A DNA stretch of 27,830 nt from an uncultured Peptococcaceae bacterium (GTDB lineage Bacteria > Bacillota > Peptococcia > Peptococcales > Peptococcaceae): positions 1 through 27,830 of the forward strand of contig CALAKO010000202.1 of NCBI GenBank assembly GCA_937922955.1, in the 5' to 3' direction. Of this stretch, positions 7,935 to 15,064 are shown in pieces (position 1 is the first letter of the stretch; each line of letters begins with the position of its first letter). The notes below the pieces were generated by a model. That model was not told the origin of the DNA. It ran no database searches and saw nothing but the letters and a program-made list of their open reading frames with translations. Both the position numbers and the translations under genes were made by a program.

Positions 7935-9496
7935 TTTTGACACCGGAATTGGCATTTGAGCGTTTGCGCAAAAGCGTTCCTTCATATACAAAATGGACGT
8001 TCTTTTCGGCGTTTATTTTGGGGCTGGTGGCGCATCTCTATATGTTGACCAATAAGCTGCCAAACCACGATGATATTTATCATCTTTTTCAGTGTGACTA
8101 TGGCACCCAGTCTGGGCGATGGTTTCTGCCAACGGTGCTTCAATGGGATGGGGATTTCAGTACGCCATGGCTGATTGGCGTGCTGAGTTTGCTTTGCCTG
8201 GCAGGAACAGCATGCATTACGACGGCGTTGTTTCGCATTCATCGTCCTGTGGCTTGTGTGCTTACATCGGCACTTCTGGTATCTTTTCCTACGGTTGCTT
8301 CAACGTTTACATATATGTTTACGGCCGATGCGTATTTTTTTGGCCTGTTTCTGGCAGCTTGTGCGGCGTATGCCGTGTCGCGTTTTCCAATAGCAGGCCT
8401 GCCTCTGAGTGCCGTACTTTTAATTTTATCCATGGGTATTTATCAAAGCTATTTTCCAGTGGCAACGGTGTTGATGGTGGGGACGCTGCTGTTTGATTGT
8501 TTGGAAGGACAGCGTTCTTTTCTGCAGATATTGGTGCGTGGCATTAAAATGGTCGCAGCGCTCGGCCTTGGCATTGTTGTGTACATGGCGGCGGCACGTT
8601 GGGCCACAGCAAATATGGGTGGTCTGTCCGATTACATGGGCATTTCCAGCATGGGGTCCATTTCAATGGATCAGCTGACGTCCTTGATTCGTAAATGCTA
8701 CGAATCGTATAGAGATTATTTTTGGGATAATGAGTACGGGTGGTACTTCGGATTTATTCGTTATGTGCTTCTGGCCGCTTTGGTGAGCGCTTTGATTATT
8801 CTGCTCATTCTGCTGGTTCGTCGGAGTGTTGGCGTGCTTCGTGGCTTATTGGCGCTGGTGCTGCTTGCCTGCTATCCGTTGGCAGGAAATTTGATTCATA
8901 TCATGGTTGGCGGTGCTGCGATTCATTTTTTGATGATTTATGGCAGCGTGTTTATTCTGGTGCTGCCGTTGGCGCTGGCGAATTTTGCCGGCGAGCATGC
9001 GGCGGAAATGGTTGGTTTTCGAGCCAACGTTCAGGCCTTATTCAGCTGGATCATTATGATTGCCATGGCGTTGACCTCTTATTCTTATATTGTGGCCGAC
9101 AATAAGGCCTATTTGGCGATGGAAGTCAGTTTTGACCAGATCACGGCCTATTCCAATCGCTTAGTCAGTGCCATTCAAAGTGTAGAGGGCTACACCACAG
9201 AACTGCCCGTGGTGTTGTGGGGAGCAAGTGGTACAGAAAGCATGCTGGGTGATTTGACCCCGGAACAGAATGAGATCACTTTAACCGGTGTGTTGAGAGC
9301 CAGCACGTATCGGTCGCAGTATAGCTACGGCAATTTTCTCAATCGTTTCATGGCTTTGCCTAACGATGTTTATACGGATGATATGCCAGATGAAGTGCGG
9401 CAAGCGATTGGGGATATCAACGCCAAAATGCCAACATATCCACAACAAGGCAGTGTTCAGATTGTTAATGGCTACATCGTGGTGCGTCTCAATTAG
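7931..9496 (+). CDS. GtrII-like integral membrane glycosyltransferase (GT-C)
   Basis: This 521-residue protein has about ten or more membrane segments and a C-terminal extracytoplasmic part (from about residue 385). The first external loop carries the acidic pair Asp47-Asp48 (NHDDIYH), as expected of GT-C enzymes, followed by the TQSGRWF stretch that resembles the GtrII (Glucos_trans_II) family. Such enzymes take a sugar from polyprenyl phosphate outside the membrane and attach it to a surface polymer. The ATG overlaps the stop of the GT2 gene. The family is best known from phage-borne O-antigen glucosylation in Gram-negatives. Here it occupies the slot that YfhO-type proteins fill in Gram-positive three-component systems. 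Acceptor unknown. Confidence 0.85.
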   Translation: MILTPELAFERLRKSVPSYTKWTFFSAFILGLVAHLYMLTNKLPNHDDIYHLFQCDYGTQSGRWFLPTVLQWDGDFSTPWLIGVLSLLCLAGTACITTALFRIHRPVACVLTSALLVSFPTVASTFTYMFTADAYFFGLFLAACAAYAVSRFPIAGLPLSAVLLILSMGIYQSYFPVATVLMVGTLLFDCLEGQRSFLQILVRGIKMVAALGLGIVVYMAAARWATANMGGLSDYMGISSMGSISMDQLTSLIRKCYESYRDYFWDNEYGWYFGFIRYVLLAALVSALIILLILLVRRSVGVLRGLLALVLLACYPLAGNLIHIMVGGAAIHFLMIYGSVFILVLPLALANFAGEHAAEMVGFRANVQALFSWIIMIAMALTSYSYIVADNKAYLAMEVSFDQITAYSNRLVSAIQSVEGYTTELPVVLWGASGTESMLGDLTPEQNEITLTGVLRASTYRSQYSYGNFLNRFMALPNDVYTDDMPDEVRQAIGDINAKMPTYPQQGSVQIVNGYIVVRLN

Positions 9497-9503
9497 ATAT
9501 TAC

Positions 9504-9544
9504 AAAAGGACCAGAGAACAAAACGTGTTCTCTGGTCCTTTTTT
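9504..9544 (+). terminator. Rho-independent terminator after the Gtr operon
   Basis: A 17-bp perfect stem (AAAAGGACCAGAGAACA with its complement at 9526-9542) with a 5-base loop and a T run. It could act in both directions. Confidence 0.92.
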
Positions 9545-9582
9545 GATGATTTCTTGACTTGTTTATAGTAAGATGCTGTACT
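9543..9582 (+). promoter_or_regulatory. Promoter with 15-bp repeat element, upstream of the response regulator
   Basis: TTGACT (9554-9559), 17 bases, then TGTACT (9577-9582). The -35 begins inside the 15-mer TTGATGATTTCTTGA (9543-9557), which recurs at 10335-10349 in the same position relative to a second promoter. This suggests a shared operator. Confidence 0.6.
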
Positions 9583-9639
9583 AATATAATTATGAAAATT
9601 TGGTTCACAAAGGGGGATGGGGCGGTGTGCGCTGGAAAA

Positions 9640-10338
9640 ATGACTGAAACCATTCTAATTGTGGAAGATGATACCGATATCAGCATGCTTCTAAAGACCA
9701 TACTTGAGGAAGCTGGCTATCAAACGGTGCAAGCGTTTTCTGGGACGGAGGCCCAGCTGTTGCTCGAAAAATCGTTGCCGTCGTTGATTTTATTGGATTT
9801 GATGCTGCCGGGCATGAGCGGTGAAACGTTGCTGCAATGGCTGCGCAGTGAGCAGCAGTGTCAGATTCCAGTGTTGATTTTATCGGCCAAAAATGCGGTG
9901 AGAGACAAAGTGGCGATGCTGCACATTGGGGCCGATGACTATATTACTAAACCATTCGAACCCGAGGAAGTTACCGCTAGGGTTCAGGCGGTGCTGCGGC
10001 GGAGCAGTGTGACTGATGACAGTCGGAATACCACGGAGGTATGGTCGTATAAACGTTTGAAACTGTATCCTGATTTGCGTAAAGTAACTGTTGCCGAGCA
10101 GGAACTGGTATTAACTGGTAAGGAGTATGACATTTTGCGGCTGATGATGGAGAATCCGGAGAAAGTTTATTCGCGTGAGCGATTGTATGAATTGATTTGG
10201 AAAGAGGGCTATTATGGTGCCGATCACACCATTAATGTTCATGTGAGCAATTTACGCAAAAAAATCACAGCTTGTGATCCAGACAACGCATACATCCAAT
10301 CGGTGTATGGGATAGGTTTTCGATTAGCGAAAAATTGA
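9640..10338 (+). CDS. OmpR-family response regulator
   Basis: A 232-residue regulator with an N-terminal receiver domain (acidic pair Asp10/Asp11, phospho-acceptor Asp53, Ser82, Lys104 in ITKPF) and a C-terminal winged helix (about 135-230, with the typical LTGKEYDILRLM and GIGFRL). I start at the ATG at 9640 because the receiver fold begins directly after it. Its RBS is weak, and GTG at 9625, 8 bases after AGGGGG, is a real alternative that adds five residues. It precedes an ABC transporter and a histidine kinase, so it most likely controls that transporter in response to an envelope-active compound. The same 15-bp element lies at its own promoter and at that of the ABC genes, suggesting autoregulation. 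Confidence 0.92.
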   Translation: MTETILIVEDDTDISMLLKTILEEAGYQTVQAFSGTEAQLLLEKSLPSLILLDLMLPGMSGETLLQWLRSEQQCQIPVLILSAKNAVRDKVAMLHIGADDYITKPFEPEEVTARVQAVLRRSSVTDDSRNTTEVWSYKRLKLYPDLRKVTVAEQELVLTGKEYDILRLMMENPEKVYSRERLYELIWKEGYYGADHTINVHVSNLRKKITACDPDNAYIQSVYGIGFRLAKN

Positions 10339-10374
10339 TGATTTCTTGAGGATTGCTTGCGGACTATTTGATAT
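10335..10374 (+). promoter_or_regulatory. Second copy of the 15-bp element with candidate promoter, upstream of the ABC genes
   Basis: TTGATGATTTCTTGA (10335-10349) overlaps the response-regulator stop codon. TTGAGG (10346-10351), 17 bases, then TGATAT (10369-10374) repeats the geometry of the upstream promoter. An alternative -10, TATACT, lies at 10384-10389. Confidence 0.5.
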
Positions 10375-10443
10375 CTTTGACGCTATACTTTCCATAGGAC
10401 AGGGAGAGATTCTCTGAAAACGTTGGAACATGGAGGGAGAGCA

Positions 10444-11382
10444 ATGAAAGAGTGTGTGATTGGAACCAACGCTTTGTCAAAAACATATGGGTCGCAGAAA
10501 GTGCTCGATCGTGTGTCAATTCATGTAGAGCGCGGTGAAATTTATGGCTTGATCGGTGACAATGGTGCTGGAAAAAGCACATTGTTCAAGATCTTGGCTG
10601 GGCAAAGCTTGGCTGATGCTGGTGAGCTGGCATTGTTTGGTCAGTCAACAAAAAAAGGGCTGGTGCAGAGCAGAGCGCGGATGGGTGTGCTTGTTGAGGA
10701 GGCAGGCTTCTTTCCCAGCTTGTCAGTGGAGCAGAATTTGGAATATTATCGGCGGCTCAAGGGCATTCCAGGCACGGCCTGTGTGGAAAAAGTGCTGACT
10801 CAAGTGGGCCTTTTGGAGAAACGGCATACACCAGGCAAAAAATTGTCGATGGGGATGAAAAAACGTTTGGGAATTGCCATCGCTTTGTTGGGAGATCCGG
10901 AACTGTTGATTTTGGATGAGCCGATAAACGGGCTCGATCCCAGCAGCATTGTTGGGATGCGCAGATTGTTGCAGCAATTGAACACGGAACATAACACGAC
11001 CATTCTGATGTCGAGCCATATTTTATCTGAATTGCAGCAAACGGCGACGACATTTGGTTTTTTGGAAAAAGGACAGCTGATTCGTGAAACAACGGCGCAA
11101 GCGCTGCATGATCAATGCATGGAATATTTGACGCTGATGGTGTCAGATATTGAAGGATATTTGGTTCTTATGGAGGAATACTATCCAGAGGAGTTGTATA
11201 AAGTGCTGCCAGATAGATTGATTCAACTCATGAATCCGAAGCATTCCAGTGAAACGTACAGTGCTTTAGCGGCGAAAAACGGCATTTTAGTGACAGGTAT
11301 GGCCTGGCATGAATATACATTGGAGGATTATTTTATGCAGCTGAAAGAGGGTGAGCGCGATGCTGAATTATCTAAGAGGTGA
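10444..11382 (+). CDS. BcrA/LanF-type ABC transporter ATP-binding protein
   Basis: A 312-residue ATPase with Walker A GDNGAGKST (38-46, Lys44), signature LSMGM (134-138), Walker B LLILDEP (154-160) and D-loop. Where most ABC ATPases have the Q-loop glutamine it reads VLVEEAGFFPSLSVEQN, so a glutamate takes its place. This E-loop is characteristic of lantibiotic-immunity and bacitracin-export ATPases (LanF, BcrA). A domain of about 95 residues follows the ATPase core. The ATG at 10444 is chosen for the strong GGAGGGAG just upstream; a TTG further upstream is less likely. It is coupled to the downstream permease by a 23-base overlap. A role in export of, or protection from, a peptide antibiotic is inferred. 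Confidence 0.92.
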   Translation: MKECVIGTNALSKTYGSQKVLDRVSIHVERGEIYGLIGDNGAGKSTLFKILAGQSLADAGELALFGQSTKKGLVQSRARMGVLVEEAGFFPSLSVEQNLEYYRRLKGIPGTACVEKVLTQVGLLEKRHTPGKKLSMGMKKRLGIAIALLGDPELLILDEPINGLDPSSIVGMRRLLQQLNTEHNTTILMSSHILSELQQTATTFGFLEKGQLIRETTAQALHDQCMEYLTLMVSDIEGYLVLMEEYYPEELYKVLPDRLIQLMNPKHSSETYSALAAKNGILVTGMAWHEYTLEDYFMQLKEGERDAELSKR

Positions 11383-12106
11383 GTGGTATCGTGTTGTGAC
11401 TTCTGGTATTTTAGCTGTTTTGGTAGTACTTTTTATCTTTGCTAGTGTGGGAATTAATGGCTTTTTTGCCTTATCAAATGCGTTTGATGATCAGTGCGCG
11501 TTTACCGCCTCTGATGCGGTATCAGTGATGATGAAATATCCCTTGGTTTTTTGTTTTGCCGCTGTTGTTGTTGGTTCATTTCTCTATGAGGAAGATTTTC
11601 GGGAAGGTCATTTGAAAAATGTCCTTGCTCATGGTATTTCACGAGAACAGATCATCGGTGTTCATTTTTTTGTGAGTGCTGTTGCTGCCTTTCTGTTGCT
11701 TGTTGTAAGTTTGGTGGTATATTGCGCAAGTGCGTCTCTTCTTTTGCCCAAGGGAAATATACTGTCGTTCACGGATCTTTTCCTGGTTAGTGTGTACATG
11801 ATCCCATTGGCGTCATCATCACTGATGTTGTGTATTGTTACGCTAATACTGGCCAATTCAAGTGGTGCTGCCTTTTTCACTGGATTTTGTGTATTTAATC
11901 TGATTCCACGGCTTACCTTGTTCATTGGGGAAAAGGTGGAATGGGTCCATCAGCTGGCTATGTGGATGCCGAGAAATTTTCTTTCTCAACCTAATGTTGC
12001 CTGGCAGTCTTCACAGTTGTTTTTGATTTGTTTGTTGAGTGGTGGTATAGGGACGCTGTTTTTTATGTTGTTGGGATTGGCCGGTGTTCGCAGCAAAGAA
12101 TTTTAG
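11360..12106 (+). CDS. ABC-2 type transporter permease (BcrB/LanE-G-like)
   Basis: A 248-residue membrane protein with about six membrane segments (near 15-38, 62-80, 103-127, 140-165, 170-190 and 220-243). Its opening (MLNYLRGEWYRV) and the cytoplasmic EEDFREGHLKNVLAHGISR stretch are typical of permeases that pair with BcrA/LanF ATPases. The ATG at 11360 is preceded by AGAGGGTGA; GTG at 11351 in the same frame is possible. It starts inside the ATPase gene, and the histidine kinase gene follows 21 bases after its stop. Lantibiotic-immunity systems usually have two permeases; only one is present here, so it probably acts as a homodimer, as in BcrAB-type systems. Confidence 0.88.
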   Translation: MLNYLRGEWYRVVTSGILAVLVVLFIFASVGINGFFALSNAFDDQCAFTASDAVSVMMKYPLVFCFAAVVVGSFLYEEDFREGHLKNVLAHGISREQIIGVHFFVSAVAAFLLLVVSLVVYCASASLLLPKGNILSFTDLFLVSVYMIPLASSSLMLCIVTLILANSSGAAFFTGFCVFNLIPRLTLFIGEKVEWVHQLAMWMPRNFLSQPNVAWQSSQLFLICLLSGGIGTLFFMLLGLAGVRSKEF

Positions 12107-12127
12107 CAAAGCGTTGGAGGTGTCAGG

Positions 12128-13081
12128 ATGGCTTGGATGATCGCTGCAGCTGCAATTGTGTTGGCAGGCTTTTTTGCCGCGCGCTGGCTGTTGCTGAAAC
12201 GTTCTGTGCGTGTGGTTCATCGTGCGTTGCTGGAGCTGGAAAAGGATATCGGGCAGAATAGGCATCTGCAGCTGCCTTTGCCAGATACTGACTTGGAAAA
12301 ACTGCTGATTAGCATTAATGGAATGCTGGATGCCCTTCGCAATGAGAGGATGGATTATCTCAAAAAGGAGCGGGCCTTTCAGGAGCAGATCGAGGCGGTG
12401 AGTCATGATCTGCGTACTCCATTGACGGTGATTAATGGCTATCTGGCACTTTTGCAGAAACAGTCAGAGAATTTTTCTGCACAGCAGCAGGAGATGCTTA
12501 CTGCTGTGCAGCGTAAGGCGCGAAAAATGGCGGAACTGGTGGAACAATTTTATGAATTTGCCAGAATGACGGCTGGTGATGTTGATTTGCAGATGGAAGC
12601 ATTGGATATGGGTAAGTTTATTCGTGAAACCTTTCTTTCCAATTGTCTGCTGTTGGAAACGGCAGGATTGGACGTCGAAACAGATTTTCCAGATCATCCG
12701 CTTTGGGTCGCTGGGGATGCTTCAGCGTTGGAGCGCGTCTTTACGAATTTATTGCAGAATGCTTCGCGTTACGCAGAACACTTTTTGCGTCTGGCTCTTC
12801 ATGCAGAAGCAGGCAAAGCGATTGTGTGTTTTGAGAATGATGCGTCAGGATTGTCGCAGGAGATGCTGCAGCAACTTTTTGATCGGTTTTATGTAAATGA
12901 TGCAGCCAGAAGTCAGGGAAGTACAGGTTTAGGTTTGACCATTGCAAAGGGACTCGTAGAAGAGATGGGTGGCACCTTAGAGGCGATGCTTATGGATGAG
13001 GCCCAGCCGAATGCATCGGCAACGGTGCGCTTTGTCCTTCATATGCCGCTGTTGTCGCAAAGTGTTTTGAATAGTAAGTGA
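12128..13081 (+). CDS. Sensor histidine kinase with minimal N-terminal sensor
   Basis: A 317-residue kinase with one N-terminal membrane segment (about 3-24) and no obvious extracellular domain. The H-box is AVSHDLRTPLT (His93), the N-box TNLLQNASRY (Asn211) and the G2-box GSTGLGLTIA (265-273). The start has a good RBS (TTGGAGG). It closes an operon of response regulator, ABC ATPase and permease, so it most likely phosphorylates that regulator. With no external sensor domain, the signal may come from the membrane or from the transporter itself, as proposed for intramembrane-sensing kinases of BceS type; classical members have two membrane helices, this one seems to have one. Confidence 0.92.
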   Translation: MAWMIAAAAIVLAGFFAARWLLLKRSVRVVHRALLELEKDIGQNRHLQLPLPDTDLEKLLISINGMLDALRNERMDYLKKERAFQEQIEAVSHDLRTPLTVINGYLALLQKQSENFSAQQQEMLTAVQRKARKMAELVEQFYEFARMTAGDVDLQMEALDMGKFIRETFLSNCLLLETAGLDVETDFPDHPLWVAGDASALERVFTNLLQNASRYAEHFLRLALHAEAGKAIVCFENDASGLSQEMLQQLFDRFYVNDAARSQGSTGLGLTIAKGLVEEMGGTLEAMLMDEAQPNASATVRFVLHMPLLSQSVLNSK

Positions 13082-13083
13082 TG

Positions 13084-13134
13084 AGCAAAGAAAAACGAGG
13101 AACGTCTGATGACGCCCCTCGTTTTTCTTTGCTT
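13084..13134 (+). terminator. Hairpin terminator after the histidine kinase
   Basis: AGCAAAGAAAAACGAGG pairs with CCTCGTTTTTCTTTGCT. The T run is inside the stem, and a smaller CGTC/GACG hairpin fills the loop. It starts 3 bases after the kinase stop. Confidence 0.75.
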
Positions 13135-13161
13135 ATAGTGTGTGGCAATCTGAAAAAAACG

Positions 13162-13237
13162 CTACAGCTAATAGTTGTAACGCAACAGCCGCTGTAGTAT
13201 TCAAATGTTGTACAAAAGCATGTAGGACCACTAATAT
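13162..13237 (+). promoter_or_regulatory. Inverted repeat and candidate promoter upstream of the TauE/SafE-like gene
   Basis: CTACAGC (13162-13168) and GCTGTAG (13191-13197) form an inverted repeat 22 bases apart. It stands just upstream of TTGTAC (13208-13213), 18 bases, TAATAT (13232-13237). This is a plausible operator-promoter; which regulator binds is unknown. Confidence 0.4.
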
Positions 13238-13291
13238 GATAGACACAAGAATGGAATGGCAGCGCAGCAAAATGGTGAGGAGGTTGAAAAC

Positions 13292-14017
13292 ATGCTGTAT
13301 TTAATAACGATTGTGGTGTCCTTTATTGGGGCATTGATTCAAGGAGTTACGGGATTTGGTGCATCATTGACAATTATGACCTTTTTGCCGTATTTTGTGG
13401 AGTTGCCACAGGCCGTTGCCTTGTCGGGCGTTATTCCGATGGTTCAGATGGCGGTGTTGGTGTGGTTGTATCGCCGACACATCGACGCAAGGAGAGTTGT
13501 GATTCCGACGATTTTCTATCTGATCGGCTGTTGGTTGTCCATCAAATATACCCTGTCTTTTGATCCGCGTGTGTTGAAATTGGCATTCGGTATTTTTTTG
13601 ATTATCATCTCGATTTATTTTCTGCGCTTCAGCGAAAAGATGAAGGTCAAGGATACAATTCCAGTGATGGTATCCTGCAGTTTTTTATCGGGGATTTGCA
13701 ATGGTGTTTTTGGCATTGGCGGACCGTTGATGGTTTTGTATTATCTGGCGGCATCGGATTCGATGGATGAATACATTGCTAATATTCAGTGCTGTTTTTT
13801 GGTAACGGATATTTATTGTCTGGCGCTGCGTGCACAGGAAGGCATTTTTACAACCGATTTGATTGGCCCGTCCATTGTTGGGATTGTGGCCATCTTGATT
13901 GGTCAGGTTGTGGCGGCGCGCATCGTGTCGAAGATCAGTGATGAGGACATCATTCGGCGTTGCACCTATGTCATGGTGGGCGTTTCGGGTGTGATCATGG
14001 CGCTGACCAATTTATAA
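13292..14017 (+). CDS. TauE/SafE (TSUP) family membrane transporter
   Basis: A 241-residue membrane protein with about seven or eight membrane segments. Both halves carry the family's glycine-rich repeat, ALIQGVTGFGASL near residue 14 and GICNGVFGIGGPLMVLYY near residue 133. TSUP proteins are thought to export sulfite, sulfoacetate or other small organosulfur or organic anions. The ATG at 13292 is chosen because GAGGAGG lies 7-8 bases upstream; an in-frame extension from 13256 would lack an RBS. It converges on a LysR-type regulator gene, which may or may not control it. Substrate unknown. Confidence 0.88.
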   Translation: MLYLITIVVSFIGALIQGVTGFGASLTIMTFLPYFVELPQAVALSGVIPMVQMAVLVWLYRRHIDARRVVIPTIFYLIGCWLSIKYTLSFDPRVLKLAFGIFLIIISIYFLRFSEKMKVKDTIPVMVSCSFLSGICNGVFGIGGPLMVLYYLAASDSMDEYIANIQCCFLVTDIYCLALRAQEGIFTTDLIGPSIVGIVAILIGQVVAARIVSKISDEDIIRRCTYVMVGVSGVIMALTNL

Positions 14018-14026
14018 ATTGCATGG

Positions 14027-14069
14027 AAAAAGCAGCTTGGGCAGAGTTGTCTGCTCAAGCTGCTTTTTT
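14027..14069. terminator. Bidirectional terminator between the exporter and LysR genes
   Basis: A 19-bp near-perfect stem (AAAAAGCAGCTTGGGCAGA with TCTGCTCAAGCTGCTTTTT, one G-U pair) has a 4-base loop, with T tracts on both strands. It serves the convergent genes ending at 14017 and 14075. Confidence 0.92.
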
Positions 14070-14074
14070 AAGTA

Positions 14075-15028
14075 TTAGTTGTTGGATGGTGTATGAAAAA
14101 ATGGAACGAAGGTGTCAATGAGCGCTTTGGACGGGGTATCTGTGCGAAAAACGTACAGATTGTCCAGGTTTAAGGCTGGGCGAATGGGAATTATGGAAAT
14201 CCTATCGAGATAGGATTTCGGCAGACTACGGACGTTTGATTTTGTCATAAACCCAATGCCGATGCTTTCTGCGATGGCACTGAGGTAAATCGGCAAGGTA
14301 TCGACCGTCATGATGAAATTGGGTTCGCCATGCTGCCGCAGCAAGTCCAACACCCAGTTGTCGTTCATTTCATTTTTGGATTCGCTCGATGACGTTTCGT
14401 TTAAAAACTGAATCAGTGGGTATTTTAAAATGGTACGGATTGAGAGAGATTTGTGAACGTTCAGCGGAGAGTTTTTACTAACCATAGCCAGGAGAGTGTC
14501 TTGTGACAAAGGCACAACGGAGAGATCCAACAATTTCTCTGGCGGCATAATTTCTCTTAAATGGAATTCGCTGATGACATTGATTAGACCAATATCGGTT
14601 TTACCTTCCCAGACAAGATCCAGCACATTTGGAAGAAACCGCTGTTGTGAGGTGATAGCAACGTTTGGATAGTGTCGATTGAATGCTTGTATGGCCGAGA
14701 CAATAAAATGCTGGCTGAACAAGTTGTTGTGCGCGATGCGCAGTGTCCCTTGAAGAGAGGAGACTGGTTTTTTATATTTTTGCAGATCGGCATCCAGGGC
14801 ATGGAGTTCTGCAAAAATGTTTTTGGCTCGCTTCAACACCAGCGTGCCTTCTTCGGTCAGCGTTGTTCCCTGGTTGGTACGATGAAGAAGTGTTACTTGC
14901 AGTTCTTCTTCGAGTTGTTGGATTGCCTTGCTGATGCTTTGTTGAGAAATGTAGAGTTCTTGGCTGGCAACATTGATGGAATGGTTGTTTTCAATGGCAA
15001 GCAGATAGCGAAGTTGCTCTAGGCGCAT
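14075..15028 (-). CDS. LysR-family transcriptional regulator
   Basis: A 317-residue regulator. Residues 1-60 hold the LysR winged helix-turn-helix (MRLEQLRYLLAIENNHSINVA..., recognition helix around SQQSISKAIQQLEEEL). Residues about 90-310 are the periplasmic-binding-protein-like effector domain. The ATG is preceded by GGAGGT. On the minus strand its start lies only 36 bases after the histidine kinase stop, so it could be read through from the two-component operon, which is unusual for this family. LysR genes usually stand divergent to their target; here no divergent target is present and the exporter gene is convergent, so the target is unclear. Confidence 0.92.
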   Translation of the reverse strand: MRLEQLRYLLAIENNHSINVASQELYISQQSISKAIQQLEEELQVTLLHRTNQGTTLTEEGTLVLKRAKNIFAELHALDADLQKYKKPVSSLQGTLRIAHNNLFSQHFIVSAIQAFNRHYPNVAITSQQRFLPNVLDLVWEGKTDIGLINVISEFHLREIMPPEKLLDLSVVPLSQDTLLAMVSKNSPLNVHKSLSIRTILKYPLIQFLNETSSSESKNEMNDNWVLDLLRQHGEPNFIMTVDTLPIYLSAIAESIGIGFMTKSNVRSLPKSYLDRISIIPIRPALNLDNLYVFRTDTPSKALIDTFVPFFHTPSNN

Positions 15029-15064
15029 GCTAAGACCTCCAGGTGATTGGCTTTCTTCGATGAA

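Noticed and set aside
9504..9544. Inverted repeat as a possible mobile-element boundary of the Gtr operon
   Set aside because: No matching copy exists at the other side of the operon; it is a standard terminator.
13084..13134. Palindrome as a possible insertion-sequence end or attachment site
   Set aside because: It sits directly behind a stop codon, has a single copy and behaves like the other terminators in the window; no transposase or target duplication is present.
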